NCBI RefSeq assembly: GCF_900100335.1
Contig: NZ_FNFE01000002.1
Location: 496,001-560,000, forward strand
Length of the DNA: 64,000 nucleotides
Direction of reading: 5' to 3'
DNA from: Natronorubrum texcoconense
GTDB lineage: Archaea > Halobacteriota > Halobacteria > Halobacteriales > Natrialbaceae
A program made the translations under genes and the position numbers. Below the pieces are notes generated by a model. The model had not been told where the DNA came from and made no database searches. It worked only from the letters and a program-made list of their open reading frames with translations. This document shows, one piece after another, positions 27,901 to 36,184 of the stretch. Each line of letters starts with the position of its first letter. Position 1 is the stretch's first letter.

Positions 27901-28371
27901 CTACAGCCCCTCGAGCGACCGCAACTTCTGTTCGACGGCCGGCGGCGCTGCGCTCGGGCCGTCGCGCACGCGGTGGTCGGGAATCAACAGTGGTGTCGGG
28001 TTCTCGTCCAGCGCGGTCCGGACGAGGATGAGGTCGTCCTCGTCCTCCGGGTCGAGTTCGGGAGTCATCCGCGCGAGGGCGTCGACGCTGACCTGCTCGC
28101 CGTAGGGGATTCCGCGGACCTGCTCTAAGACGGCGCGCTGGTCTGTCGGCACGGTCAGTGCCACCTGGAGTTCGTCGAAGTGGACCTCCTCTAACCCGTC
28201 GAGGTACTCGAAGATTTGCTCGAGGATGGGGTGGTCGTCCTGGGCCTCCTCGTCCGGCAGGTCGGGAAACGAGACGCTCAGGACGCGGCCGCTCGCGGCC
28301 CCGAGCTGGACGTATCGATCGAGATACGACGATTCTCGCGCGTAGATTCCGGCGTCCGTGACGTCCTCCAT
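27901..28371 (-). CDS. MGMT/alkyltransferase-like protein without the acceptor cysteine
   Basis: 156-residue protein. The C-terminal region follows the O6-alkylguanine-DNA alkyltransferase DNA-binding domain: VRGIPYGEQVSVDALARM (usual IPxGxVxTYxxLA), then LDENPTPLLIPDHRVRDG where active enzymes have IPCHRV. The acceptor Cys is therefore Asp, so methyl transfer by the normal mechanism is excluded. Alkyltransferase-like proteins that only mark alkylated DNA for repair are the closest precedent; that role is inferred. The start ATG 28371 gives a complete N-terminal domain. Confidence 0.75.
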   Translation of the reverse strand: MEDVTDAGIYARESSYLDRYVQLGAASGRVLSVSFPDLPDEEAQDDHPILEQIFEYLDGLEEVHFDELQVALTVPTDQRAVLEQVRGIPYGEQVSVDALARMTPELDPEDEDDLILVRTALDENPTPLLIPDHRVRDGPSAAPPAVEQKLRSLEGL

Positions 28372-28752
28372 AATCCTGCGTAGGTGATAGGGCCTTGAAT
28401 AATCGCCGGTCGCCGTTTTCGAACGCGTCGGTCGGTCGCGGAAACGCCAAACGGTCGGCCGACCACCGAGTACCGTCGATTGCGATGGAACACGTGAGCC
28501 CTGTCGACGCTGGCACCGATGCAGGCCACATCCTCCCCAACCGCCTGCGGTCCTCGCTCCGTCCGTCGCTGCGGTCCTCGTCCCTCGCGCACCGTCGGCG
28601 ACGGACCCTCGCTCAGTTTTCGAGGTGCTCGCGCGGCTCGCACCTCGCAACGCTCGGCTCCGTCGACAGCGCACGCCACCGCACGTCGACGGTCAGCAGG
28701 GCGAAACCCGGTGGTTTCGGGTCCGCCTCCCAACCCGATGGCGCAAAGCTTT
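28372..28752. other. GC-rich intergenic region upstream of trpCBA
   Basis: About 380 bases with no convincing gene. It contains a direct repeat CTGCGGTCCTCG (28547-28558 and 28569-28580) and the hairpin at 28621-28647. Several frames are open but have no recognisable similarity and an Arg/Ser-rich composition typical of antisense frames in high-GC DNA. Confidence 0.55.
28621..28647 (-). repeat. 8-bp hairpin with 11-base loop (relative of the 36.2-36.5 kb array)
   Basis: CGAGGTGC (28621-28628) pairs perfectly with GCACCTCG (28640-28647). The loop on the minus strand is GAGCCGCGCGA, 11 bases, beginning GAGC and ending CGA like the loops of the large hairpin array. Confidence 0.6.
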
Positions 28753-28778
28753 TGTACATATGAGTACGTCGATGTACA
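28753..28778 (+). promoter_or_regulatory. three GTAC-centred boxes with 10-bp period at the trpCBA promoter
   Basis: TGTACA at 28753-28758 and again at 28773-28778, exactly 20 bases apart, with AGTACG at 28763-28768 midway. The last box ends 3 bases before the trpC ATG (28782), and the first covers the expected TATA position for a leaderless message. TGTACA is the TRP-box consensus described for the methanogen regulator TrpY, so this is a candidate tryptophan operator. Confidence 0.55.
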
Positions 28779-28781
28779 ACA

Positions 28782-29576
28782 ATGAACTCTCGAACAGAGC
28801 TCGCGCCCGCGGTGGCGTCAATCCTCGAGGCCGCCCGGGAGCGGCCGGGGGGCGACGGCGTCGTGGACGTCGACGCGCGGTCGTTGTCCGACGCGCTCGC
28901 GCGTGCGGAGGCCGACGGTCGCGTCCCGGTGATCGCGGAGGTAAAGCCCACGAGCCCGACCGCCGACGGGACGCGAGACGACGACCCCGTCGAACTTGCT
29001 GAAGCGATGGTCGAGGGCGGCGCGGCGGCGATCTCGGTGCTCACCGAGCCGAGTCACTTCGGCGGCTCCCCCGAGTCGCTGACTCGCATTCGCGAGGCCG
29101 TCGACGTTCCCGTCCTCCGGAAGGATTTCGTACTCGAGGAGGCACAGCTGGACGTCGTCGAAGCCGATCTGCTCCTGTTGATCGTCCGGTTCGTGGACGA
29201 TCTGGAGGGACTCGTCGCAGCCGCGCGCGAGCGCGGCTTCCAGCCGCTGGTCGAGGTCCACGACGAGGCAGAGCTCGAGACCGCCCTCGAGGCCGGTGCC
29301 GAAATCATCGGCGTGAACAACCGAGACCTGGCGCGACTCGAGGTGGACCTCGAAACCTTCGAGTCCGTCGCCCCCGACGCCCCAGAGGAGGTAACGCTGA
29401 TCGCCGAGAGCGGCGTGTCCACACCCGCCGACGTCCGGCGGATGCGGGAGGCGGGCGCCGACGCCCTCCTGATCGGCAGCGCGATCATGGACCACGGTTC
29501 GGGCGACAGCGACGTGACCGAGAACACCCGACGGTTGGTTCACGCGGAAAACGAGGCGGACGGAGCACACACATGA
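28782..29576 (+). CDS. trpC: indole-3-glycerol-phosphate synthase
   Basis: 264-residue TIM-barrel enzyme closing the indole ring in tryptophan biosynthesis. [16 protein letters not shown] has the catalytic Lys of the ExKxxSP motif. [34 protein letters not shown] and [16 protein letters not shown] complete the family pattern. The start lies directly behind the GTAC boxes. It overlaps trpB by 4 bases (ATGA). Confidence 0.95.
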   Translation: MNSRTELAPAVASILEAARERPGGDGVVDVDARSLSDALARAEADGRVPVIAEVKPTSPTADGTRDDDPVELAEAMVEGGAAAISVLTEPSHFGGSPESLTRIREAVDVPVLRKDFVLEEAQLDVVEADLLLLIVRFVDDLEGLVAAARERGFQPLVEVHDEAELETALEAGAEIIGVNNRDLARLEVDLETFESVAPDAPEEVTLIAESGVSTPADVRRMREAGADALLIGSAIMDHGSGDSDVTENTRRLVHAENEADGAHT

Positions 29577-30841
29577 GCACGAACGATCACGACGAACGCA
29601 CCCGAGAGCGCGACAGCCAGGCAACGTTCGGCGAGTACGGCGGCCAGTACGTCCCAGAGGCCCTGATGCCGGCGGTTCAGGAACTCGAGGACGCCTACGA
29701 ACGCTACGTCCTCGAAAACGAGGACGGCTTCATGGACGAGTTCCGCGACCGAATGCGGGATTTCGGGGGTCGACCGACGCCGTTGCAGCGCGCGGAACGC
29801 CTCAGCGAGCGCTACGACCGCGAAATCTACCTCAAACGCGAGGATCTGGTCCACGGCGGCGCGCACAAGCTGAACAACGCGCTCGGACAGGTCCTGCTGG
29901 CCAAGTACATGGGCAAAGAGCGGATCATCGCCGAGACCGGCGCCGGCCAACACGGCACGGCGACCGCGATGGCGGCGGCCCACCTCGATATGCCCTGTGA
30001 GATCTACATGGGTCGCACCGATATCAACCGCCAGCGACCGAACGTGTACCGGATGCGGATGAACGGCGCCGAGGTGAATCCGGTCACGGCCGGCAGCGGG
30101 ACCCTGAAAGAGGCGATCAACGAGACGATGCGCGACTGGGCGACGACCGTCGAGCGCACCCACTACGTCATCGGGAGCGTCGTCGGCCCGCACCCGTTCC
30201 CGAAACTCGTTCGGGACTTTCAGTCCGTCATCAGCCAGGAGGCCCGGAAACAGATTCAGGAGAAGGCGGGCCGACTCCCCGACAGCGTCGTCGCCTGCGC
30301 GGGCGGCGGCTCGAACACGATGGGGACGTTTCACGAGTTCGTACCGGATGAGGACGTCGACCTGTACGCCGTCGAGGCCGGCGGCTCGAGCCTCGAGATC
30401 GACGAGGAAAACGCGCTGGCGCCGAACTCGGCGACGCTCTCGACGGGCACCGACGGCGTGCTCCACGGCGCGATGACGAAACTCCTCCAGAGCGCAGACG
30501 GCCAGATCATGGAATCCCACAGCGTGAGCGCCGGGCTGGACTACGCCGGCGTCGGTCCCGAACTCTCGTATCTCGTCGACACCGGACGCGTCACCCCCGC
30601 GAGCGTCGACGACGAGGCCGCGCTCAACGGCTTTCATCGCCTGTCGCGACTCGAGGGGATCATCCCCGCGCTCGAGTCGAGTCACGCGCTGGGATACCTC
30701 GAAGAGAACTACGAGGATCTCGGAGAGGTCGTCGTCGTCAACGTCTCCGGACGCGGCGACAAGGATCTCGAGACGGTGCTCGAGGAGACCGAGAAGCGCG
30801 ATCTCGAGGCCGCCCCCGAGGTGGAGGTGTTCGATAGATGA
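29573..30841 (+). CDS. trpB: tryptophan synthase beta subunit
   Basis: 422-residue PLP enzyme joining indole and serine. [17 protein letters not shown] begins the conserved part, [19 protein letters not shown] carries the PLP-binding Lys (HKLN), [14 protein letters not shown] and [15 protein letters not shown] bind the phosphate, and the C-terminal [11 protein letters not shown] is typical of TrpB1. It is translationally coupled on both sides. Confidence 0.96.
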   Translation: MSTNDHDERTRERDSQATFGEYGGQYVPEALMPAVQELEDAYERYVLENEDGFMDEFRDRMRDFGGRPTPLQRAERLSERYDREIYLKREDLVHGGAHKLNNALGQVLLAKYMGKERIIAETGAGQHGTATAMAAAHLDMPCEIYMGRTDINRQRPNVYRMRMNGAEVNPVTAGSGTLKEAINETMRDWATTVERTHYVIGSVVGPHPFPKLVRDFQSVISQEARKQIQEKAGRLPDSVVACAGGGSNTMGTFHEFVPDEDVDLYAVEAGGSSLEIDEENALAPNSATLSTGTDGVLHGAMTKLLQSADGQIMESHSVSAGLDYAGVGPELSYLVDTGRVTPASVDDEAALNGFHRLSRLEGIIPALESSHALGYLEENYEDLGEVVVVNVSGRGDKDLETVLEETEKRDLEAAPEVEVFDR

Positions 30842-31767
30842 CGAGCGAGGATCGACGACCGGCGGGAGGAGAGCCTCGGGAAACGCGAACGGGGAGCGAC
30901 GGTGGAAAGCGACCCGTGAGCGCCGACTACGACAGTGACGTCGAGGCCGCCATCCGCAAGAATCATCCCGCACTCATCACCTATCTCGCCGTCGGTGACC
31001 CGTCCATCGAGGAGACGAAGGCGTACGTCGAAGCCCTCGACCGCGGCGGCTCGGACCTGATAGAGCTCGGCCTGCCGTTCTCGGAGCCGATCGCCGAGGG
31101 ACCGACGATTCAGGCGTCGATCAACCGGGCACTCGAGGCCGGGACCACCTCCGAAGCGTTCTTCGAGTTGGTCGAGGACCTCGAGACGGATGCGACGCTG
31201 CTGGTGATGACGTACTACAACAAGATCTTACAATACGGTGATGAACCCGATGTGGGGCCGTTCGTGAAACGCGCGGCCAAAGTCGGTCTGTCGGGGATTA
31301 TCGTCCCCGATCTCCCCGCCGAGGAGGCCGACCCGCTGCGCGAGGCCTGCGACGAACACGGTCTCGATCTGATCTTCATCATCGCGCCGACGACCGAGGG
31401 CGAGCGCCTCGAGACGATCATGTCGCAGGTCTCCGGCTTCGCCTACGTCCAGGCCCGACTCGGGACGACCGGCGCCCGCGGCGACGTCTCGTCGGCGACC
31501 CACGACAGCCTCGCGCGCCTGTCCGACTACGAGGTCCCCAAAGCGGTCGGGTTCGGCGTCAGCGAAGGCGACCACGCAGCCGAGATCGTCGAAGCCGGCG
31601 CCGACGGCGTCATCGTCGGCAGCGCGCTCGTCGACATCGTGGCGGAAAGCGACGATCCCGCGGCCGCCCTCGAGGCCAAAGCCGAGGAACTCAAACGCGG
31701 CGCCGTTCGCGGGTCGGAGACCGTCACGAACGATACGGAAGATGCACCGGAACCAGAACAGCCATAA
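30838..31767 (+). CDS. trpA: tryptophan synthase alpha subunit
   Basis: 309-residue TIM barrel releasing indole from indole-3-glycerol phosphate. [11 protein letters not shown] begins the core, and the catalytic Glu is in IELGLPF. The following motif, FSDPxADGP in most TrpA, reads FSEPIAEGP, so the second catalytic acid (Asp60 of the enteric enzyme) is Glu here. TrpA also has an N-terminal extension of about 37 residues and an acidic C-terminal tail. The ATG overlaps the trpB stop; an in-frame GTG at 30916 would remove most of the extension. Confidence 0.93.
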   Translation: MTSEDRRPAGGEPRETRTGSDGGKRPVSADYDSDVEAAIRKNHPALITYLAVGDPSIEETKAYVEALDRGGSDLIELGLPFSEPIAEGPTIQASINRALEAGTTSEAFFELVEDLETDATLLVMTYYNKILQYGDEPDVGPFVKRAAKVGLSGIIVPDLPAEEADPLREACDEHGLDLIFIIAPTTEGERLETIMSQVSGFAYVQARLGTTGARGDVSSATHDSLARLSDYEVPKAVGFGVSEGDHAAEIVEAGADGVIVGSALVDIVAESDDPAAALEAKAEELKRGAVRGSETVTNDTEDAPEPEQP

Positions 31768-31791
31768 CTGCAAGCTTGCTACACTCCCGCA

Positions 31792-32589
31792 ATGACTACC
31801 ACTGGCATCGACGCACGACTCGACAGAATCGGTACAAACGACTCGTACGTGATCATTCCGATGGATCACGGCATCACGATGGGGGCCGTTCAAGGGCTGA
31901 AAGACATCGAATCGACGATCGACGGTGTCACCAGCGGCGGTGCGGACGCGGTCCTCACGCAGAAAGGAATCGCCCCTCGCGTCCACGAACACAAGAACGG
32001 GAAGGGGTACATCGTCCACCTCAACGGCTCGACGACCATCGGCCCCGACGAGAACGATAAGCGGATGACTGGCACGGTCGAAGAGGCCGTCCGCGTCGGC
32101 GCCGACGCCGTCTCCTTCCATATCAACGTCGGCTCGGATCACGAACCCGAGCAGCTCTCTCACCTCTCCGAGGTCACGGCGAACGCCGAGCGACTCGGCA
32201 TGCCGGTGCTCGCGATGGCCTACGCCCGCGGCCCGAGCGTCGACTCCGAGGATCCCGAAGCGCTCGGCCACGCCGTCCGTCTCGCGGAGGAGCTCGGCGC
32301 CGATATCGTCAAGACGGGCTACAGCGGCGACGCCGAGAGCTTTCAGCACGTCGTCGAATCGACGCGGCTGCCGGTCGTCATCGCCGGCGGCTCGAAAGGA
32401 ACCGACCGCGAGACCGTGGAGATGGTCCGCGGCGTGATGGACGCCGGTGGATCCGGCGTCTCGATGGGGCGATCGATCTTCCAGCACGAGAACCCGGAGG
32501 CTATCACGACGGCCGTCGCCGGCGTCGTCCACCACGACCTCTCGACCGACGACGCGCTCGCGAAGGCCGGACTCGCGCTCGAGGCCTGA
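31792..32589 (+). CDS. 2-amino-3,7-dideoxy-D-threo-hept-6-ulosonate (ADH) synthase
   Basis: 265-residue class I aldolase-type TIM barrel, first enzyme of the archaeal shikimate route that bypasses DAHP. IIPMDHGITMGAVQGLKD is the family N-terminus, followed by ADAVLTQKGIAPRVHEHKNG, LNGSTTIGPDENDKRMTGTVEEAV and IVKTGYSGDAESF with the Schiff-base Lys, then VIAGGSKG. It lies 24 bases after trpA on the same strand, placing the start of aromatic synthesis with the tryptophan genes. Its partner, DHQ synthase II, is at 41836-43038. Confidence 0.94.
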   Translation: MTTTGIDARLDRIGTNDSYVIIPMDHGITMGAVQGLKDIESTIDGVTSGGADAVLTQKGIAPRVHEHKNGKGYIVHLNGSTTIGPDENDKRMTGTVEEAVRVGADAVSFHINVGSDHEPEQLSHLSEVTANAERLGMPVLAMAYARGPSVDSEDPEALGHAVRLAEELGADIVKTGYSGDAESFQHVVESTRLPVVIAGGSKGTDRETVEMVRGVMDAGGSGVSMGRSIFQHENPEAITTAVAGVVHHDLSTDDALAKAGLALEA

Positions 32590-32679
32590 GCACCGCGGCT
32601 CTTACTCTCTGCGGCCAACCGCTACCGATGAAACGAGCCGCTCGGTAGCGGTTCGCAACCGGCCTGTGCGTGACCACCA

Positions 32680-32688
32680 ATTATTACG
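32680..32688 (+). promoter_or_regulatory. TATA box of the DUF867-like gene
   Basis: AATTATTAC lies 23-31 bases before the GTG at 32711; it supports that start and a leaderless message. Confidence 0.5.
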
Positions 32689-32710
32689 GCCACTCGCCTA
32701 TCCGACAGTC

Positions 32711-33304
32711 GTGACGCCAGCGTCGTTTCGGACCCACCGGCTCGAGGAAACCGACACCGGCCACTACACCGAACTGCTGTACGACGACGGTGATACCGAC
32801 GAGATACTCGTCTGTGCCGCCCACGGCGGACACGTCGAACCCGGCACCGCCGAACAGGCGCTCGACCTGGCGGCTCGACTCCCTCGAGCCAGCTGCTGGG
32901 CCTGTCTGGGCTACGACGAGCAGCGAAGCCCGTTCGAGCTGTGGCATCCGCCCTCGAGTGCGTTCTCGCCCGACGACTACCCCCTGCTTGGCGAAATCGC
33001 CGACCGAGGCTTCGAGACGGTCGTCAGTTTCCACGGGCTCGGCGACGACCGAGTGCTCGTCGGCGGCGGGATCGACACCGATACGAAACGATACGTCAGC
33101 GATCGACTCGCGGACGCGGTAACGCCGCCGGTCGAACCGGTCTCGACGGGACCGTACGCCGGCGTCAGCCCGGACAACTTCGTCAACTGGCTCGCTCGAG
33201 ACGGCGGCGGGCTCCAACTCGAGCAGAGCCGCACCGTCCGCATCGACGAGCGCGAGGCCGTCAATTCCGTGCTCGAGCGACTCCTCGCCGAGGACGTGCT
33301 CTGA
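32711..33304 (+). CDS. poly-gamma-glutamate hydrolase-like (DUF867) protein
   Basis: 197-residue protein. ILVCAAHGGHVEPGTAEQALDLA has the HGGxxExGT motif of the zinc-dependent poly-gamma-glutamate hydrolase/phage replication-associated family; the His and Glu are likely metal ligands. FHGLGDDRVLVGGGID is the second conserved block, and NFVNWLARDGGGLQLEQSRTVR resembles the family's late Gln/Glu motif. The GTG start at 32711 is chosen from the promoter spacing. The natural substrate in haloarchaea is unknown; some related species make poly-gamma-glutamate. Confidence 0.72.
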   Translation: MTPASFRTHRLEETDTGHYTELLYDDGDTDEILVCAAHGGHVEPGTAEQALDLAARLPRASCWACLGYDEQRSPFELWHPPSSAFSPDDYPLLGEIADRGFETVVSFHGLGDDRVLVGGGIDTDTKRYVSDRLADAVTPPVEPVSTGPYAGVSPDNFVNWLARDGGGLQLEQSRTVRIDEREAVNSVLERLLAEDVL

Positions 33305-33364
33305 GCGGACTGGACGACCGACCGGTCTAGCCGAGTTTGAATCCGCCAGATCCGAGCGGGCCGC

Positions 33365-34354
33365 TCAGTCGACGAACTCGTCGCTGGTCCCGATCTCGAG
33401 CGGGTCAGTTGCGACGAGTTCGTCGACCACCGCACCGCCGACGTGCGCGGCGTTCTCGATTCCCAGCGCGAGACTGGCGGGGTTGCCGTCGAAGCTCTCT
33501 GCCACCGACTGGCCGGGTGCCGCCCGATCGTAGTTCGAGACGGCGCGGACGCTCAGATACCGCTTGCGCAGTCCGAACCGTTCGAGGGCCGTTGCCGTCG
33601 CAGCGTCTTCCATCTGGGTCGTCACGTAGGGTGCGACGCCGTACTGCTCGCAGAGCCACTTTACCTCCCGCACGTAGCGAGGACCATGCCAGAACTCGTC
33701 GCCGCAGACGGTCGCCCCCCGTTCGATCGTCGGTCCCGAATCGGGGGCGTTCGGATACGATCGTTGGTAGTCCCGAGCGTCGGCGTCCTCGCGCAGGTCG
33801 ACGTCTCGAGCGGCCTCGAGCGCGCAGTCGACGACGACCTCCTCGAGCCGGTGGACGTAGTCCCGCGGTCGGTACGCGAAGAGATCGATGGGGCGCTCAT
33901 CGATGGGGTGCTCCTCGGTGGGCGCTTTCGACACGGAGTTCGTCCCAGCGGCGTCGGATCGGTGATCCCACCGGTGCTTTCGGTCCCAGTCGACGACGGC
34001 GTCCGCGATCGCGACCGAACCGAGCGCCGTCGTCTCCGGCGACGAGCCGGCGATACCGCAGGAGACGATGTACGTCGACTCGAGGTTCACACCCGGACTC
34101 GCCAGGATGGCGGTGACGGTCGTCGCCGCGTCGCTCTTGCCGATGCCGGTGGTCGTGACGGCGGTTCCGGCGTCGGTCACGTAGACCGGGGTCTCCGCAC
34201 CCGGTATCTCGAGGGCGTCGACGAGGTCGTCACGCTCGAGCCACGGTCGGCGTTCGTCGAGCGGGTCCTCGAACGCGGCGGTGAGGACCAGCGCATCGGG
34301 GCTAATCGGATCGTCCGGATCGGGAGCTCGAGGCTTGGGGAGCGAGCTGTCCAT
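33365..34354 (-). CDS. purine nucleoside permease/phosphorylase-like (NUP family) protein
   Basis: 329 residues. Family blocks are ALVLTAAFEDPLDERRPWLERDDL near the N-terminus, TTTGIGKSDAATTVTAIL, TYIVSCGIAGSSPETTALGSVAIADAVVDWD, and CGDEFWHG. The late QMEDAATATALERFG and SNYDRAAPGQSV resemble the substrate pocket of purine nucleoside phosphorylases (the QMED acid). There is no membrane segment, so despite the family name the protein is probably a soluble nucleoside-cleaving enzyme. It ends a minus-strand run with the HEPN/MNT pair upstream. Confidence 0.82.
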   Translation of the reverse strand: MDSSLPKPRAPDPDDPISPDALVLTAAFEDPLDERRPWLERDDLVDALEIPGAETPVYVTDAGTAVTTTGIGKSDAATTVTAILASPGVNLESTYIVSCGIAGSSPETTALGSVAIADAVVDWDRKHRWDHRSDAAGTNSVSKAPTEEHPIDERPIDLFAYRPRDYVHRLEEVVVDCALEAARDVDLREDADARDYQRSYPNAPDSGPTIERGATVCGDEFWHGPRYVREVKWLCEQYGVAPYVTTQMEDAATATALERFGLRKRYLSVRAVSNYDRAAPGQSVAESFDGNPASLALGIENAAHVGGAVVDELVATDPLEIGTSDEFVD

Positions 34355-34359
34355 CGGGA

Positions 34360-34851
34360 TCAGCTCTCACCCTCACAGAGGCAGTCCTGAGTTCGAGTCA
34401 GTTGAACGACTTCCGCGTGGAGCGTCTCCGCGAGCCGGTAGATCGTTTCAGCTCTGTACTCCCCGGCGATACCAGTTCGGTAATACGATTCGGATCGGTT
34501 CTCGAGCCAGAGTCGCTCGAGTCGATCGGCGATCTCGTCCGAAAAGAGTCCAGCCTGTACGCCTAACTCGTACACCTCCGTATGCCGTTGAGCGGCCACG
34601 TCGTACCCCTTTTGTTCGACGTAAAACTGGATCGAACGCTCGATAGCGACGAACGAACTCTCGATGATGACCGTGAAGTGACCGTTGCGTGCGAGCAAGA
34701 ACCCTGCTGCGTCGAGAAGGCGACACGCTTTCCGTAACTGGAGGACTGCTGGATCCGTAACGTACTCCAACCCGAACTCCGGATTCTCTGGCGTCCGTTG
34801 GAATGCGTCTTCCGCGTTTCCGAGTGCCGCCTCGAGGTCGTTCGACGTCAT
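34360..34851 (-). CDS. HEPN-like partner of an MNT-HEPN pair
   Basis: 163-residue helical protein. Its position, directly overlapping an MNT nucleotidyltransferase by 4 bases, and the segment FTVIIESSFVAIERSIQFYVEQKGYD match the HEPN fold. The late motif reads NRSESYYRTG where HEPN RNases have R-x4-6-H, so the catalytic His is replaced by Tyr. The protein may be a HEPN whose activity is lost or that depends on other residues. Toxin function is therefore uncertain. Confidence 0.7.
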   Translation of the reverse strand: MTSNDLEAALGNAEDAFQRTPENPEFGLEYVTDPAVLQLRKACRLLDAAGFLLARNGHFTVIIESSFVAIERSIQFYVEQKGYDVAAQRHTEVYELGVQAGLFSDEIADRLERLWLENRSESYYRTGIAGEYRAETIYRLAETLHAEVVQLTRTQDCLCEGES

Positions 34852-35507
34852 TCGGAATCGCCTCCGAACACGTCGCCTTTCACTTGTCTGAGTGTCTCCG
34901 TCTCGTAGAGAGTAATCCCTTCCTGGAAGATTAGCTGAAGGTCTCTTCCCCGTCTACGGCTGCTTTCATCCGACTCGACGAAGATTTCGAACTCGTAGCG
35001 TTGTCCGTCGAACGGCTCCGCCTCGAGATCGCGTTTGATATCCGACACGGTTCGTCGCATCTGTACTAATTCGTCGTCGGTGTCAACGAGAACGAACAGA
35101 TCGATGTCGCTTATCCGATCCGCCTCTCCACGTGCCACACTGCCAAAACAGACGATTCCAGCAAGTGTCGATAGTTCTGTTTCGACTCGTTCGACGAACG
35201 ACCGAAGCGGGGTCCGAAACTCGGCCTGTGGGATCGACAGAAACGGATCGTCCGTGCTGTACAGTCGCTGTTCGTTGATCCGGTAGAGGGTTCGTTTCCC
35301 AACATCCCGACGATCGATCAATTCCAACTGTCCGAGCAGCGTCAGCGCTTTCGAGACGCTCGGGCCGCCGAATTCAGTCAGTTCCTGCAGCTCCCGATTC
35401 GAAAACTCGGTAGACGGGTTCTGGGCCGTGATTTCGAGGATATCGTCCATCGCCTCGTACCGGAAGACCTGCTCTGCCGGAAGCGGTAATCGAATATCGA
35501 CGCGCAT
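34848..35507 (-). CDS. HTH-MNT nucleotidyltransferase (antitoxin-like)
   Basis: 219 residues. An N-terminal winged-helix domain (residues about 16-80: ELQELTEFGGPSVSKALTLLGQLELIDRRDVGKRTLYRIN) is fused to a minimal nucleotidyltransferase with CFGSVARGEADRISDIDLFVLVD (GSxxxGxxxxxSDxDL) and a later acidic strand (YEFEIFVES). In type VII toxin-antitoxin systems the MNT protein modifies and silences the HEPN partner. The fused HTH and the palindromes directly upstream suggest self-repression. Confidence 0.82.
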   Translation of the reverse strand: MRVDIRLPLPAEQVFRYEAMDDILEITAQNPSTEFSNRELQELTEFGGPSVSKALTLLGQLELIDRRDVGKRTLYRINEQRLYSTDDPFLSIPQAEFRTPLRSFVERVETELSTLAGIVCFGSVARGEADRISDIDLFVLVDTDDELVQMRRTVSDIKRDLEAEPFDGQRYEFEIFVESDESSRRRGRDLQLIFQEGITLYETETLRQVKGDVFGGDSE

Positions 35508-35509
35508 CG

Positions 35510-35540
35510 TTACATGTGATGTAATGTGTTACATGACACA
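35510..35540 (-). promoter_or_regulatory. operator-like palindromes before the HTH-MNT gene
   Basis: TTACATGTGATGTAA (35510-35524) is a perfect palindrome around a 3-base centre. TGTGTTACATGACACA (35525-35540) has 5-bp inverted arms. TTACATG occurs twice, 19 bases apart. The sites begin 3 bases upstream of the start codon and cover the likely transcription start. Confidence 0.65.
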
Positions 35541-35610
35541 TAACGGTTTCCCCGGGTTCCGTGCGCGGATCGACCGGAACACCTTCTAAATCCGCCTTCG
35601 TTCTCCGACT

Positions 35611-36180
35611 GTGACCGACGAGGACCTCACGATCGACGACGAGATCGTCGCTCGAGCCCGGATTCACGCCCGTGAGGTGCTTCGCGACCACGACCTCGAG
35701 ATCGACCGTTCGTCCCTCGAGTGGGAGGTCACCACGCGCGCCCGTCGCCGCGCGGGGGCCTGCCGGTGGAATGCGAGCCGCGAGGTCGCGACGATCGTCC
35801 TCACGCGTCAGGCGTACGAACGCTACGAGTGGGAGACGTTCGCGGGCGTCGTCAGACACGAACTCGTCCACGCCTGGGAGTTCCAGCGCTACGGCGAGTC
35901 GGGCCACGGCTCGCGGTTTCGCGAGCAGGCGGCGCGACTCGAGGCGCCCAGACACTGCGAGACGTTTTCGGACCCGCGGTACGTCCTCCGCTGTCTCTCG
36001 GACGACTGCGATTGGTCGGCGAGACGCCATCAGGCCTCGAAACCGGTGAAATCGCCCGACCAGTATCGCTGTGGGACCTGCGGCAGCGACATCGAGGTCG
36101 AACACGCCGACAGCGGACGAACGTGGACGTCCGCGAGCGGGTTCGGCGGGACGAAGGCGGCGCTCGGGGACGATTGGTGA
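35611..36180 (+). CDS. SprT-like zinc metalloprotease
   Basis: 189 residues. The SprT signature FAGVVRHELVHAWEFQRYGESGHGSRFREQAARL contains the zinc-binding HELVH and the third His. A C-terminal zinc ribbon follows (RCLSDDCDW ... RCGTCGSDIEV). SprT/Spartan-type proteins cut DNA-protein crosslinks in other organisms; that role here is inferred. It starts at GTG 35611 and is divergent from the HTH-MNT gene. The hairpin array begins 5 bases after its stop. Confidence 0.87.
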   Translation: MTDEDLTIDDEIVARARIHAREVLRDHDLEIDRSSLEWEVTTRARRRAGACRWNASREVATIVLTRQAYERYEWETFAGVVRHELVHAWEFQRYGESGHGSRFREQAARLEAPRHCETFSDPRYVLRCLSDDCDWSARRHQASKPVKSPDQYRCGTCGSDIEVEHADSGRTWTSASGFGGTKAALGDDW

Positions 36181-36184
36181 GCAA

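Noticed and set aside
29540-30973. Long minus-strand frame opposite trpB
   Set aside because: It covers the complement of a well-conserved TrpB.
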